From Syntrophaceae bacterium (lineage in GTDB: Bacteria; Desulfobacterota; Syntrophia; Syntrophales; Smithellaceae), in assembly GCA_025355345.1 (NCBI GenBank), contig JANXZU010000017.1, positions 1 to 64,000 on the forward strand: a DNA stretch of 64,000 nucleotides, in the 5' to 3' direction. Made by a program: the position numbers and the translations under genes. This document shows positions 47,512 through 59,217 of the stretch, piece after piece. How positions within the stretch are numbered: the stretch's first letter is position 1; every line of letters begins with the position of its first letter. The notes beneath the pieces are model-generated. The model saw nothing but the letters and a program-made list of their open reading frames with translations, did no database searches and was not told where the DNA came from.

Positions 47512-50337
47512 ATGAATGCAATAAGAATAAAAGGCGCTTCTCAGCATAATTTAAAAAACATAAGTTTAGATATACCCCGCGATAAGCTTGTTGTCATAAC
47601 CGGTGTCAGCGGTTCCGGTAAATCTTCGCTGGCCTTCGATACGATTTATGCCGAAGGGCAAAGGCGCTACGTGGAATCACTTTCTACGTATGCCCGCCAG
47701 TTTATCGGGCAAATGGACAAACCCGATGTGGAATCAATCGAAGGGCTATCTCCGGCTATTGCCATTGAGCAGCGCACAGCCAGTCACAACCCCCGTTCAA
47801 CGGTCGGCACAGTCACTGAAATTTACGACTACTTTCGCCTGCTTTATGCAGGCATTGGTATTTGCCATTGTTACCGCTGCGGACGGGAAATTAAATCGCA
47901 GACCATAGACAGTATTGTGGAAAATATTCTTGTCCTGCCGGCAAATACACGCTTTAGTATTCTGGCGCCTCTGGTACGCGGCAAGAAAGGTGAATTCGCA
48001 AAAGAGCTGAAAAAGCTTCAAAAAGAAGGATTTGCGCGCGTTCGGATTGACAAAGAGCTAAGAGATCTGGCGGAAGAGATACAACTGACAAAAACAAAGC
48101 GCCACGATATTGATCTGGTTGTTGATCGCCTCGTATTAAAAGAAGGCGTGAGAAAGAGATTGAGAGACTCTCTGGAGATTGCAGCAAGCCGAGCCGAAGG
48201 GCTTGTACGCATAGTCCTGCAAAGCGGCGAAGAAATGCTTTACAGCGAAAAATATGCCTGTCCCGATTGTGGCATAAGTATTCCTTCACTAACTCCGCGC
48301 ATGTTTTCCTTTAATAGTCCCTATGGCGCCTGTCCTGACTGCAACGGGCTGGGTTCTCGGACGCATTTTGCCGTAGATTTGGTTGTGCCTGATGCCGGCC
48401 TGTCATTAAGGGAAGGGGCGGTAGCACCATGGGCCGGCCGTAATTCTCTTCATTATCATAATATGCTCGACGCGCTTTCTACTCATTATAATTTTGATAT
48501 CAACACACCGTTTAATAAACTACCGGAAAAAATTCAAAAAGTACTTCTTTATGGATCGGGAACGGAAAATATTAAATTTTATTCCGACCGTCCGGACAAG
48601 CGGTATTTCGTTCATCGTCCATTTGAAGGGGCGATAAAGCAACTGGAGCGACGCTGGCGGGAAACAACCTCAACAGCCGTGCGTAATGATTTAGGGCAAT
48701 ACATGGATTTGAGCGCCTGTGATGCCTGTCATGGCGCGCGGTTGAAAGAAGAAACTCTGGCAGTTACAGTGGGTTCAAAGAATATTTATGAACTCTGTCA
48801 ATTTTCGATTCGCGAATGCTACAATTTTTTTGACGAACTTAAATTATCAGTACAGGAAATGATAATAACGGAAAGAATACTTAAAGAAATAAAAAGCCGT
48901 CTGCAATTTCTTCTCAATGTAGGCATGGATTATCTTAATTTACAGAGATCAACTTTATCTTTGTCTGGAGGTGAAAGCCAACGTATTCGTTTGGCGACAC
49001 AAATCGGCTCAGGGCTGATGGGCGTTTTGTATGTACTCGATGAACCAACCGTGGGGTTGCATCAGAGAGATAACCTGCGTCTGATTGATACATTAAAAAA
49101 ACTACGCGATATGGGCAATACTGTTCTGGTTGTCGAGCATGACGCCGACATGATGTTTAAGTGCGATCACATTGTCGATATGGGGCCTGGTGCCGGAGCG
49201 CATGGTGGGAATGTGGTTTTTCAGGGATCACCGGAAGAAATTCTCCGGGATGACAAATCACTCACCGGCAGATTTTTAGCAGGCATCGATTCCATAGCAA
49301 TGCCTGACAAAAAACGTTCAATCGCGGGAAGGCAAATCGTTTTAGAAGGGGCCAGCGAAAACAATCTTAAAAATATTGATATTAAGATACCGGTGGGAGT
49401 GTTCACAGCGATAACCGGCGTTTCGGGTTCCGGCAAAAGCACGATGGTTATTGAAACTCTTTATAAAGTAATGGCGCGGCGCCTGAATCAGCAGGAAGGA
49501 TCCATGGGGAAAATCAAAAAGGTTGTTGATTTGGGGGGTATTGAGCGGGTTATTATGATCAATCAGCAACCCATCGGCCGGACACCACGATCAAATCCGG
49601 TAACTTATACGGGAATTTTTTCTTTTATCCGCGAGCTGTTTGCCAATCTTCCTGAATCTCGCGTTCGCGGCTATAAACCAGGAAGGTTCAGCTTTAATGT
49701 GAAAGGCGGCCGTTGTGAGGCTTGTGAAGGCAATGGTTTAAATAAGATTGAAATGCATTTTCTGCCCGATGTGTATGTGACTTGCGATGTTTGCCATGGC
49801 AAACGTTTTAATCGCGATACGCTCGATATTAAGTATAAGGATCAAAGTGTTGCCGATATTCTGGAAATGACGGTAACTCAGGCACTGGCGTTTTTTTCCA
49901 ATATACCGCAGATAAAATCACATCTGCAATTATTTAGTGAAGTTGGCCTAGGCTATATCTGCCTGGGACAGTCGGCGACAACTCTTTCCGGCGGCGAAGC
50001 GCAGAGAATAAAGCTGGCGCGGGAACTGGGCAAGCGACTCAACAGCAACACGCTTTATATTCTCGATGAACCAACTATTGGCTTACATTTTGCCGATATT
50101 CAAAAGTTGCTCGATGTGCTGATTCGCTTGGTGGATATGGGTAATACAATGGTTGTAATTGAACATAATCTGGATGTGATTAAATGCGCTGATTATGTTA
50201 TTGACCTGGGGCCTGAAGGCGGGCCAGGTGGTGGCCAAATTATCGCGACAGGCACAGTAGAAGAAGTGGCGCGTGAAGCTCAATCCCCCACCGGTCAATT
50301 CTTAAAAAAGATTCTTGCTTTGCCTCAGGTGATTTAG
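47512..50337 (+). CDS. uvrA: Excinuclease ABC subunit A
   Basis: [77 protein letters not shown]. Confidence 0.98.
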   Translation: MNAIRIKGASQHNLKNISLDIPRDKLVVITGVSGSGKSSLAFDTIYAEGQRRYVESLSTYARQFIGQMDKPDVESIEGLSPAIAIEQRTASHNPRSTVGTVTEIYDYFRLLYAGIGICHCYRCGREIKSQTIDSIVENILVLPANTRFSILAPLVRGKKGEFAKELKKLQKEGFARVRIDKELRDLAEEIQLTKTKRHDIDLVVDRLVLKEGVRKRLRDSLEIAASRAEGLVRIVLQSGEEMLYSEKYACPDCGISIPSLTPRMFSFNSPYGACPDCNGLGSRTHFAVDLVVPDAGLSLREGAVAPWAGRNSLHYHNMLDALSTHYNFDINTPFNKLPEKIQKVLLYGSGTENIKFYSDRPDKRYFVHRPFEGAIKQLERRWRETTSTAVRNDLGQYMDLSACDACHGARLKEETLAVTVGSKNIYELCQFSIRECYNFFDELKLSVQEMIITERILKEIKSRLQFLLNVGMDYLNLQRSTLSLSGGESQRIRLATQIGSGLMGVLYVLDEPTVGLHQRDNLRLIDTLKKLRDMGNTVLVVEHDADMMFKCDHIVDMGPGAGAHGGNVVFQGSPEEILRDDKSLTGRFLAGIDSIAMPDKKRSIAGRQIVLEGASENNLKNIDIKIPVGVFTAITGVSGSGKSTMVIETLYKVMARRLNQQEGSMGKIKKVVDLGGIERVIMINQQPIGRTPRSNPVTYTGIFSFIRELFANLPESRVRGYKPGRFSFNVKGGRCEACEGNGLNKIEMHFLPDVYVTCDVCHGKRFNRDTLDIKYKDQSVADILEMTVTQALAFFSNIPQIKSHLQLFSEVGLGYICLGQSATTLSGGEAQRIKLARELGKRLNSNTLYILDEPTIGLHFADIQKLLDVLIRLVDMGNTMVVIEHNLDVIKCADYVIDLGPEGGPGGGQIIATGTVEEVAREAQSPTGQFLKKILALPQVI

Positions 50338-50399
50338 ATGTCGGTTGGATGCAGCGCAACAGCGAACCCCGGCGAATGCCCCAGCATCAACTTGAGATA

Positions 50400-51044
50400 T
50401 TACTTGTAGAGGCCATTCTTAGCGATGTATTGACGGACGATATCCGGCGTGAGATATCTTATTGAATTATCCGTTTTGATCATTGCTTTTATGCGGGAAG
50501 AAGAAATGTCCAGAAAGGTTGTATTGCGGAAATATATTGCATGTCCGGTTGGTCCTTTAAACCCGTCGACTTCCTTGTTGTAAACAAAATTATTGGCAAA
50601 TTCTTTCGTCAGAATTTTTTCCAATCCTTCATTCTTGTAGCCGGGACGTGTCATGACCGCAAAATTGCACAGCAAAAGAAGTTTTTCCCAGTCCTTCCAG
50701 GTAGTGACGGCCTCAAAGGCATCCTGTCCGACAATAAAATACAGCTCTAAATTTTCCATATATTTATTTAAAATATATTCCACTGTTTCCACAGAATACG
50801 ATTTGCCCGCGCGTAAGTTTTCTACTTCGGAAAAAGAGAAGTTGACATTACCTTCGATAGCCATACGCACCATTTGTTCCCGATGGTAAAAAGAAGTGAT
50901 TTCAGCTTCCAGTTTGTGCGGTGGCCGGGATGATGGAACAAAAATTATCCTGTTTAATTTAAATATTTCCATCATTTCTTCGGCTGCCCGTAAATGTCCG
51001 AAGTGAATCGGATCAAATGTTCCGCCAAAAAGTCCCCATTTCAT
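50400..51044 (-). CDS. nadD: Nicotinate-nucleotide adenylyltransferase
   Basis: [53 protein letters not shown]. Confidence 0.95.
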   Translation of the reverse strand: MKWGLFGGTFDPIHFGHLRAAEEMMEIFKLNRIIFVPSSRPPHKLEAEITSFYHREQMVRMAIEGNVNFSFSEVENLRAGKSYSVETVEYILNKYMENLELYFIVGQDAFEAVTTWKDWEKLLLLCNFAVMTRPGYKNEGLEKILTKEFANNFVYNKEVDGFKGPTGHAIYFRNTTFLDISSSRIKAMIKTDNSIRYLTPDIVRQYIAKNGLYK

Positions 51045-52297
51045 GTTCTCACCTGTCCGTTACCGTAGATTATAAATTTTGTTGTTGTCAATTCTTCAAG
51101 GCCCATCGGCCCGAAAGCGTGAAGCTTTGTTGTGGAAATTCCAATTTCCGCCCCCAATCCAAGCTCAAAACCATCACTGAAGCGGGTGGAGGCATTTACC
51201 ATCACTGTTGATGAATTGACTTCGTTTAAGAATCTTTGCGAGTTCGCGTAATCGTTTGTAATGATGGATTCTGTATGCAAGGATCCGTATTTCTCAATAT
51301 GCGCAATGGCTTCATCTATTGTTTCAACAATCCGCACGGCCAGAATCAAATCAAGATATTCCGCGTACCAATCGTCATCGAAGGCGGCTTCAATATTTTT
51401 TAATATCGATCGCGTTTTTTCGCATCCTTTTAACACGACCCCAGCGCTGCGCATTTTATCGCCAAGGAGCGGCAGAAAATAAGCAGCAATATCCTTATGC
51501 ACGAGTAATGTTTCCAGTGCGTTGCAGACTCCCGGGCGCTGGGTTTTGGAATTGATGCAAATATTTATAGCCATGTCCGAATCGGCATGGGCATCAACAA
51601 ATATATGGCAGACTCCCTTGTAATGCTTGATTACCGGTATTTTGGACTGGGAAACAACGGCGCGGATTAATTCCTCTCCGCCGCGTGGAATGATCAAATC
51701 AATAAACTCATCCAATTGCAGCATTGCCGAAACAGCCTCGCGGTCAGTAAAAGGTATAACTTGAATGGCTTTGGGCGGCAGTGTGCTATTGTTCAAAACT
51801 CCCTGGAGAATGGAGGCAATGGCTAAATTAGAATTAATCGCTTCAGAACCGCCGCGTAGAATAACTGCGTTTCCCGATTTGAGACAAAGGGCGGCGGCAT
51901 CAACCGTGACATTGGGACGAGACTCATAAATAATACCGATGACGCCTAGCGGTATGCGCATTCGGCCTACAAGAAGGTTGTTGGGCCTGCGCCACATCGA
52001 GGTCACCTTGCCTACCGGATCAGGTAAAGATGCTACTTCCCTGAGTCCTTGAGCCATGGCGGAAATCGTCGCATCTTTGAGGGTAAGGCGGTCGATCATA
52101 GCTTGGTGAAGGCCGATTTTTTGAGCAATCGCCACATCCTTGGCATTTTCTGCCAGAAGGAAATCCCGCTTTTGCTCAAGTTCGTCCGCCATCAGCAAAA
52201 GGGTTTTATTCTTTTCTGGCGAAGATACGCGCGCAAGAATTCTTGATGCCAGTTGTGCATCCTGCGCTATTTTTTTTATTGCTATTTCTATGTCCAT
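51041..52297 (-). CDS. proA: Glutamate-5-semialdehyde dehydrogenase
   Basis: [66 protein letters not shown]. Confidence 0.96.
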   Translation of the reverse strand: MDIEIAIKKIAQDAQLASRILARVSSPEKNKTLLLMADELEQKRDFLLAENAKDVAIAQKIGLHQAMIDRLTLKDATISAMAQGLREVASLPDPVGKVTSMWRRPNNLLVGRMRIPLGVIGIIYESRPNVTVDAAALCLKSGNAVILRGGSEAINSNLAIASILQGVLNNSTLPPKAIQVIPFTDREAVSAMLQLDEFIDLIIPRGGEELIRAVVSQSKIPVIKHYKGVCHIFVDAHADSDMAINICINSKTQRPGVCNALETLLVHKDIAAYFLPLLGDKMRSAGVVLKGCEKTRSILKNIEAAFDDDWYAEYLDLILAVRIVETIDEAIAHIEKYGSLHTESIITNDYANSQRFLNEVNSSTVMVNASTRFSDGFELGLGAEIGISTTKLHAFGPMGLEELTTTKFIIYGNGQVRT

Positions 52298-52310
52298 TAT
52301 TTACCTTCTA

Positions 52311-52450
52311 GAGTCTCACAATCACTGGTATGAACCCCCATGGCAATCCTTGGCTATCATACCATCCGCTTTGAGCGGGATAATTCAACTTTCAGATATT
52401 GCCGTACTGCGTTTGTAATATCTTAGTTTCATTAATTTGAGTCTCACAAT
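52311..52450 (-). repeat. Dispersed palindromic repeat family A, long type with duplicated end
   Basis: Reverse complement ATTGTGAGACTCAAATTAATGAAACT...GTTGAATTATCCCGCTCAAAGCGGATGGTATGATAGCC...GGGGTTCATACCAGTGATTGTGAGACTC. Confidence 0.8.
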
Positions 52451-52622
52451 AAAAGTACTTGCGTTTTTTTTATATTTATTGATAAAAACCGCCTCAATTG
52501 TCCCCGATGACCGGCAATTTGAAACATACTTATCGTTACTTTTTACCATTGCACAATACTGACGATAATTTACAAGACAAAAGTTTATGTGTCAAGGTTT
52601 TTACCGAAACGGAAAATGATCA

Positions 52623-53690
52623 ATGAGCCGGATAAGAATTAAAGCAGGTCAGCGTGCCTATGAAATAATTAAAAATGGTGGATTTAATTTCGATTCCATT
52701 TCATCTTATTTTGGGCCGGCGGTAGGCCCAAGGTGGCTGATTGCCAGTGGGTTTGATTTAACTCTCCTGACAAAAGGGATTCTGGGACGCAAAAATGCGG
52801 TTCATTTGATCGGTTCCTCTGCGGGTGCCTGGCGCTTTGCCGCCTGGCTGCAACCTCAGGCGGCCGAATGTTACCGCAAACTTATCGATGCCTATATCAA
52901 CGTGGAGTATTCGCGAAACGATACGCCTCAAACTGTGCTTACAAAGCTCACCAATGTCATCAATGCGTATCTGGAAGAGGACGCGCTTTCTTTTGCACTG
53001 CTCAACAAAAAATATCGTTTATCCATAATCACTGTCCGAGGGCGTGGCCTTGTCGCGGCCGAAAATCTCTGGTTGCAGAAAATTGGTCTGGCCACTTGTT
53101 TTTTGTTCAATTATTTCAGCCGCAACAATATTTATCGTTTCGCGGAAAGAGTTGTTTTTTATAATGGTGGAAAACCTGCTCCTTTTTGTTTAACTCCTCA
53201 ATTCCGTGGCCGTTTTGTGCGGATCAACGAAATTAATTTCAAATATGCTGTAATGGCCAGCGGGGCTATCCCCCTGGTTGTTGCAGGCGTACACAATATT
53301 TATGGAGCGCCGCGCGGCGTTTACCGCGATGGTGGCTTAATTGATTATCATCTTACTTCCCAGTATGCCGCCAGGGAAAATGATTTAACTCTTTTCTTTC
53401 ATCATCAGGAAAGAATCATTCCAGGTTGGCTTGATAAAAAAATAATTCGCCGGGTACCGGACGCGGAAACATTAAGCAACGTCTTGATGGTCTTCCCCTC
53501 GCAAAGCTTTATTGAAAAGCTGCCTGACGAAAAAGTGCCAGATCGTGATGATTTTATGACCTACATTGATGATCATGATCAGCGGATTAAAAATTGGTAT
53601 AAAACAGTAGAATTGTCCGCGCCACTGGGCGAAGATTTCCTGGAGCTGGTGGAAAGCGGTAAGATAAGGGACGTTGTGGAAAAATTGTAA
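52623..53690 (+). CDS. Patatin-like phospholipase
   Basis: HLIGSSAGAWRFAAWL (GxSxG nucleophile) and RDGGLIDYHL (DG/A dyad). Confidence 0.82.
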   Translation: MSRIRIKAGQRAYEIIKNGGFNFDSISSYFGPAVGPRWLIASGFDLTLLTKGILGRKNAVHLIGSSAGAWRFAAWLQPQAAECYRKLIDAYINVEYSRNDTPQTVLTKLTNVINAYLEEDALSFALLNKKYRLSIITVRGRGLVAAENLWLQKIGLATCFLFNYFSRNNIYRFAERVVFYNGGKPAPFCLTPQFRGRFVRINEINFKYAVMASGAIPLVVAGVHNIYGAPRGVYRDGGLIDYHLTSQYAARENDLTLFFHHQERIIPGWLDKKIIRRVPDAETLSNVLMVFPSQSFIEKLPDEKVPDRDDFMTYIDDHDQRIKNWYKTVELSAPLGEDFLELVESGKIRDVVEKL

Positions 53691-53792
53691 TGAGACTAGC
53701 TAAGAACAAGCGAAGCGAATAACCTAAAGGTCACTATAGGTTCGAAGCATAAGTCGAATTATCCCACGTGCGAAGCTAAGTAGGGATAATGG
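53688..53792 (+). repeat. Dispersed palindromic repeat family A copy
   Basis: TAATGAGACTAGCTAAGAACAAGCGAAGCGAATAACCTAAAGGTCACTATAGGTTCGAAGCATAAGTCGAATTATCCC...TAGGGATAATGG. Confidence 0.75.
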
Positions 53793-53813
53793 TTGATAGC
53801 AACTTGGTAAAAC

Positions 53814-54740
53814 GTGGAACCAGAAGATAAAGTTTCCAAACTAAAAGAAATCTATAGCGATTGTGTGCTCTGTCCGCGTGCCTGTCGAGTGAACCGCGCA
53901 GAGGGTGATTTGGGTTATTGTCGTTTGCCTGCCAAGCTCATTATGGATTGCGCGCTGGCGCATCATGGTGAAGAGCCGCCGCTTTCCGGGGAAAATGGCG
54001 CGGGAACCATCTTTCTTTCTTCCTGCAATCTTGGTTGCATCTATTGTCAAAATTATCAAATATCGCACAGCAATAGGGGTAAAGAAATTGATTCGGATCA
54101 AATGGCTGCGGTCATGCTGGATTTGCAGAAACAAGGCTGCCACAATATTGAACCGGTAACGCCAACACCTCAAGTGCCATTGATCATGGAAGCACTGCTG
54201 CTGGCGCGCAATGGCGGGCTGAAAATCCCTTTCGTTTATAACTGCGGTGGTTATGAAGATCCACAAATAATTAAGATGCTTGATCAAATGGTAGATGTTT
54301 ATCTGCCGGATTTTAAATACGGCCTGGAAGAAGATGCTGTTCTGTTTTCGCAGGCGCCAGGATATCCGCGATTCGCAATTGATTCGCTGCGTGAGATGGT
54401 GCGGCAGGTAGGCGACGATCTGGTTTTGGAAAACGGCGTTGCCAGCAGTGGCATAATAGTCCGCCATCTTGTATTGCCTGGCAGATTGGAGAATTCTAAA
54501 GAGGTACTGAGGTTGATTAAAAAGGAAATATCAATAAAAGTACCGATCAGTCTGATGTCACAGTACACGCCGATTGCCAAAGTGCTTAGCCATCCAGTAT
54601 TAGGCCGCAGAATTACCGTTGACGAATATAATCAAATCGTAGATGATGCCTTGCATTCAGGTTTTGAAAATCTTTTTGTGCAGGAAGTAAGCGATCAAGA
54701 ATTAACCCCCGATTTTAACAGGGATAATCCCTTTGAATAG
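53814..54740 (+). CDS. Radical SAM protein (PflA-like family)
   Basis: LCPRACRVNRAEGDLGYCRLP; FLSSCNLGCIYCQNYQISH (CxxxCxxC variant). Confidence 0.88.
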   Translation: MEPEDKVSKLKEIYSDCVLCPRACRVNRAEGDLGYCRLPAKLIMDCALAHHGEEPPLSGENGAGTIFLSSCNLGCIYCQNYQISHSNRGKEIDSDQMAAVMLDLQKQGCHNIEPVTPTPQVPLIMEALLLARNGGLKIPFVYNCGGYEDPQIIKMLDQMVDVYLPDFKYGLEEDAVLFSQAPGYPRFAIDSLREMVRQVGDDLVLENGVASSGIIVRHLVLPGRLENSKEVLRLIKKEISIKVPISLMSQYTPIAKVLSHPVLGRRITVDEYNQIVDDALHSGFENLFVQEVSDQELTPDFNRDNPFE

Positions 54741-54775
54741 CTAAGGTCGGAAAAAAACGAGATGCATTATTTATT

Positions 54776-55483
54776 TTACGGCATTTTGAAAATGCTTACC
54801 CCTTCCGGGGGCTTAAATTGGAAAATATTGGTTGCAATCCCTGTGTTTATGGCAATATTTGAAAAACGTAAGGTGGTGGAGTTGCCAAAAGTATCGTCGA
54901 AGTTGACCTGTAAAATATAAAAAATACTTTTATCGACAAGAATTTGCAGGGTATTATAAGCAGCGCTTTTCTCCAGCGGTGTTAATACCAGCCGATAATT
55001 CCCATTTTTGTCCAGGGCATTGGGCTTGGCGTATTCAATGGTAAAATCATCTTTTAACTTGCCCAAGCCGGATAAAAACTTAATTAATACCTTCGATTGA
55101 AAGATGTAATCAGAATCCTGAGTATAGGCTACCTTTTCTTGAGGCAGATAAAGCCATACTTTTTTAGAATTTATCACCATTTTTTTGGCTTTTGGTTTTG
55201 TGTAATTCCAAAGCATGTTGCGAGGATTCTTGAAAAAGACAACGCCTTCTTCCACATCAGTTCTTTTTAAAGATTTTACTGTTGTTTCCTGAATAAAATC
55301 AGCTTTGAAATCCACCGTTTTTTCATAAGTCTGTTGCAACTGGCTGACAACATCATCAATTGGAGGAATTTCTGACGCGTGTAAAGGATGCGCAAAGTAA
55401 ACCCCAAAAACCGCAATTATGAGTCCCGTTTTGAAGGCAATAAACGTAAATTGCTTAAAAACTTGAAGATTTTTTTTAATCAT
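54776..55483 (-). CDS. lolA: Outer membrane lipoprotein carrier protein
   Basis: VVSQLQQTYEKTVDFKADFIQETTVKSLKRTDVEEGVVFFKNPRNMLWNYTKPKAKKMVINSKKVWLYLPQEKVA; start uncertain. Confidence 0.88.
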   Translation of the reverse strand: MIKKNLQVFKQFTFIAFKTGLIIAVFGVYFAHPLHASEIPPIDDVVSQLQQTYEKTVDFKADFIQETTVKSLKRTDVEEGVVFFKNPRNMLWNYTKPKAKKMVINSKKVWLYLPQEKVAYTQDSDYIFQSKVLIKFLSGLGKLKDDFTIEYAKPNALDKNGNYRLVLTPLEKSAAYNTLQILVDKSIFYILQVNFDDTFGNSTTLRFSNIAINTGIATNIFQFKPPEGVSIFKMP

Positions 55484-55787
55484 TTTTCTATCAAAATTAT
55501 TCAAAAATAATGTCCTAAATGGCATATTTTTTTCAATGAAGTTCATATCTGATTCCTATTCCGTCTATAAGTCGCCTTAATCTAAGGATATATATTTAAA
55601 TATTTGATATTGCTGAATATTATGCTTGCTCAAACCTTAGGCAATTTGGTGTAGAATCCTATCAATTACGCACTTGCGGAGATTATCAACATTGTTATCA
55701 ACAGGCTTTTCCACAACATTGTGGAATACAAATCCAAGTGCCTGTATCCAAGGGATAAATTCAGAAATGCTCTTATCTCGGGTTGTT

Positions 55788-56864
55788 CTAATCCGAAATT
55801 TTGACCCGCCAATTAAAGGGATCCTCCTTCAAGCCATACTGAATTTGGAGAATTTCGTTATATAATTTTTCGGCAACGGGGCCTGTTTTGCCGTTATTGA
55901 TCAAATATTCTTTTTTGCGGAAATATATTTGACCAACCGGGGAAACGATTGCTGCCGTTCCTGAGGCAAAAGCTTCCTTTAATGTTCCTTTATGTGCTGC
56001 TTCAATGACTTCATCGATAGACAAAGCTCTTTCCACAACTTTCATTCCCAGGTGAGAGGCCAATTTAATTACGGAATTACGAGTAACACCGGGTAATATT
56101 GTCCCAGCCAGCGGCGGAGTAATCAATTCGTCACCTATAAGAAAAAAGATATTGCTAGTACCCACTTCCTCCACATATTTATTTTCCTTAGCGTCGAGCC
56201 AAAGCACTTGCGTGTAACCCATATTCGTGGCAATGCGCATGGCATATAAACTGGCTGCATAATTACCACCTGCTTTGGTGTGGCCGGTTCCACCTGCAGC
56301 CGCCCTTACGTGTTCTTCTGAAACATATATCTTGGTTGGCGCGAATCCTTGCGGATAGTATGCACCCACAGCGCAAAGCACGATAAAAAAGAGATATTCA
56401 TTAGCGGGATGAACCCCCAACGCAGCTTCGGTTGCGATCATGGTCGGGCGAATATAAAGGGATGTGCCTGCACCACTTGGAATCCAATCGCGATCGAGCA
56501 AAACCAGCTTTTTTAAAGCATCCAGAACCGCATTTTCATCGAAATTAGGCATGCATAATCTGTCTGCCGATGCGTTCATTCGTTTGAAGTTTTCTGTCGG
56601 GCGGAAAAGAAAAATAGCCCCGTCTTTGCCGCGATATGCCTTTAATCCTTCAAAAATTTCCTGAGCATAATGAAGGCACATTGCCGTTGGATCAAGCTGC
56701 AATTGCCGGTAAGGTTCAATTACAGCGTTATGCCAGCCTTGGCCTTCTTTATATGTCATAGTAAACATGTGGTCGGTGAAAATTTTTCCAAATCCCAGGT
56801 TGGATTCGTCAGCAGGCTTAGTCTTCATTTTTTGGGGTGGTGCTTGAATAATTTTAATTTCCAT
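55788..56864 (-). CDS. ilvE: Branched-chain amino acid aminotransferase
   Basis: HYAQEIFEGLKAYRGKDGAIFLFRPTENFKRMNASADRLCMP; GTGHTKAGGNYAASL. Confidence 0.95.
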   Translation of the reverse strand: MEIKIIQAPPQKMKTKPADESNLGFGKIFTDHMFTMTYKEGQGWHNAVIEPYRQLQLDPTAMCLHYAQEIFEGLKAYRGKDGAIFLFRPTENFKRMNASADRLCMPNFDENAVLDALKKLVLLDRDWIPSGAGTSLYIRPTMIATEAALGVHPANEYLFFIVLCAVGAYYPQGFAPTKIYVSEEHVRAAAGGTGHTKAGGNYAASLYAMRIATNMGYTQVLWLDAKENKYVEEVGTSNIFFLIGDELITPPLAGTILPGVTRNSVIKLASHLGMKVVERALSIDEVIEAAHKGTLKEAFASGTAAIVSPVGQIYFRKKEYLINNGKTGPVAEKLYNEILQIQYGLKEDPFNWRVKISD

Positions 56865-56899
56865 AATTTCCTCTTAAATTAAATTACCTTTACATATCA

Positions 56900-58429
56900 T
56901 TAAATTAAATTGCGATCAAGGGTTCGGTACTGAATTGCCTCCGCGACATGAGCCGGTTCGATATTTTCTTTGGATTCCAAATCAGCGATTGTGCGAGATA
57001 CTTTCAGAATCCGATTCATTGCCCGTGCGGAGAGCCCTAATTTTTCAATAGCCATTTCCATAAGCTTATGTGATTCTTCATCAATTGGACAATATGCCTT
57101 AATTTGTTTTTCCGTCATTCGGGCATTAACCATGATGCCGCTATTCCCGAAGCGTTTTTGCTGCCGTTCACGGGTGAGATTAACGCGGCTTTTTATTTCT
57201 GCGGACGATTCTCCCATTTCTTTGCCGGATAGCGCCCGATATTTTACTGAAGGCACCTCAATATGTAAATCAATGCGATCCAATAGCGGTCCTGATATCT
57301 TCCCTTGATATTGCCGGATTTGTTGAGGAGAGCATCGGCACGCGCGTACGCGGTCGCCAAAATATCCGCACGGGCATGGATTCATAGCTGCAACCAGCAT
57401 GAATTTCGCAGGAAAAGACGCGGTAACCAGCGATCGTGTAATTGTTATGGCTCCTTCTTCCAGCGGTTGCCTTAGTGCCTCCAATGCATTTCTTTTAAAT
57501 TCCGGAAGCTCGTCTAGAAAAAGAACTCCTAGGTGCGCCAGGCTTATTTCACCCGGACGCGGAGTTTGCCCACCACCGACAAGGCCGGCATCCGATATGG
57601 TGTGGTGCGGTGAACGGAAAGGCCGGACAGCGATCAGCATTTCGTTTTTGTTCAAAGAGCCGGCAACAGAAAATACTTTGGTCACTTCGATTGCTTCATC
57701 AAAAGAAAGATCGGGTAGGATCGTGGGCAATCTCTTAGCCAGCATGCTTTTGCCTGATCCGGGCGGCCCTATCATCAGTATATTATGGCCACCTGCCGCG
57801 GCAATTTCCAAAGCTCTCATGGCCTGCTTTTGCCCTTTGATTTCATTGAAATCGACATCATATTGCCTGATTTCCTGAAAAATTTTACTTATATCCAATT
57901 TAAGAGGTTCGATATTACTTCTACCGCTTAAAAATTCCACTACATCAGGCAAAGTTTTTACCGGATAGACATTAACTCCATCGACCATTGCCGCTTCAGA
58001 AGCATTATCCTCGGGAACAAAAATGGACTTAATTCCCAATTCTTTTGCCTTTAAGGCAGCGGGTAGAACACCTCGCACACCCTTGATGCTGCCATCAAGA
58101 GAAAGTTCTCCGATAAAGAGACAGTTTTGCAGAGAGTCTTCCGAAATTAATTCTTCCGCCGCCAGGATGCCGACGGCAATTGGCAGATCAAAGCCGGTTC
58201 CTTCCTTTTTAATATCGGCGGGGGCCAGATTAACGGTCACATGACTGCGAGGAAAACGATAGCCGGAATTTTTTATGGCGGCCTTGATTCTGTCCCTGCT
58301 TTCTTTGACGGAAGTATCAGGCAGGCCAACTGTAGCAAATTGAGGTAGCCCCTGGGATATATCTACTTCCACAAAAACAGGATAAGAATCCATTCCAATA
58401 ACACTCATGCCAAATACTTTAATAAACAC
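56900..58429 (-). CDS. comM: YifB family Mg chelatase-like AAA ATPase
   Basis: VEVDISQGLPQFATVGLPDTSVKESRDRIKAAIKNSGYRFP; GPPGSGKSMLAKRLPTILP; AMNPCPCGYFGD. Confidence 0.96.
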   Translation of the reverse strand: MFIKVFGMSVIGMDSYPVFVEVDISQGLPQFATVGLPDTSVKESRDRIKAAIKNSGYRFPRSHVTVNLAPADIKKEGTGFDLPIAVGILAAEELISEDSLQNCLFIGELSLDGSIKGVRGVLPAALKAKELGIKSIFVPEDNASEAAMVDGVNVYPVKTLPDVVEFLSGRSNIEPLKLDISKIFQEIRQYDVDFNEIKGQKQAMRALEIAAAGGHNILMIGPPGSGKSMLAKRLPTILPDLSFDEAIEVTKVFSVAGSLNKNEMLIAVRPFRSPHHTISDAGLVGGGQTPRPGEISLAHLGVLFLDELPEFKRNALEALRQPLEEGAITITRSLVTASFPAKFMLVAAMNPCPCGYFGDRVRACRCSPQQIRQYQGKISGPLLDRIDLHIEVPSVKYRALSGKEMGESSAEIKSRVNLTRERQQKRFGNSGIMVNARMTEKQIKAYCPIDEESHKLMEMAIEKLGLSARAMNRILKVSRTIADLESKENIEPAHVAEAIQYRTLDRNLI

Positions 58430-58574
58430 GCTATCCTCACACGCAAATATTTATCCAAAATACTAGCTAATATCAGTATTTATATCAAGATTTAAAATTC
58501 AAATAAAAATATTTGACTTTCTTGACTCGTTAATTCGCCTGTGCTAGAGTCCGGCAGTCGTTTGATAAGATCCA

Positions 58575-59150
58575 ATGCTGAGATCTCATCAAGTCAGTAA
58601 CTTCCGTAAAAAGATAATAATAACAGGGAAAGCAAAGATGCAAAATATTTATAAAGTTAAGAGAGCGTTTGTTATTCCCTTTAGCATCATTGTTACGCTC
58701 CTATTTTTTCTTTTTGGACTAAGTTTGATTAACGGGCAGACATGGGAAAAAGTTGTTCTGTCAGTTTTATGTATAATTACTCTGGCTATTTGTGTTGAAG
58801 CAACTCGCAGGGAAATTGCTGTTAGTGAAGACGGTCTGAAATTGAAAAAGTTCTTCCGGGTGAAGAATTTTACCTGGGCGGAAATTACTAATTTGGCAAT
58901 TGTTGTCATGAATAATAAAGCCTACTTTTTATTAACAACAACCAAAGGATTTTATATTTTTTCCAATCTTTTGGAAAACTATGCCGAACTTATTCGGTTT
59001 CTTCGAGATAAGCTAGGCGAGGAAAAAGTGGAAGTGGAAGTGTTGAATTATCTCGAGCATCCCACTTCCCGGCTCTCTCTGATTGTGATGAGTTGGATTT
59101 CTGTTATAGTCATTAGCATCATTATTCTTTTAAAGTTGTTGCTTGCTTAG
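58575..59150 (+). CDS. Hypothetical membrane protein
   Basis: Three or more hydrophobic segments; internal ATG at 58638 (MQNIYKVKRAF) may be the true start. Confidence 0.7.
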   Translation: MLRSHQVSNFRKKIIITGKAKMQNIYKVKRAFVIPFSIIVTLLFFLFGLSLINGQTWEKVVLSVLCIITLAICVEATRREIAVSEDGLKLKKFFRVKNFTWAEITNLAIVVMNNKAYFLLTTTKGFYIFSNLLENYAELIRFLRDKLGEEKVEVEVLNYLEHPTSRLSLIVMSWISVIVISIIILLKLLLA

Positions 59151-59217
59151 TTATAGCGTAAGCGGTCTTAGTAATATTGGCTTTTATGTAAGAGAGATAG
59201 AGAGGTCAGACAGATAA

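Noticed and set aside
48018-48289. Minus-strand ORFs inside uvrA
   Set aside because: Shadow ORFs within a conserved gene.
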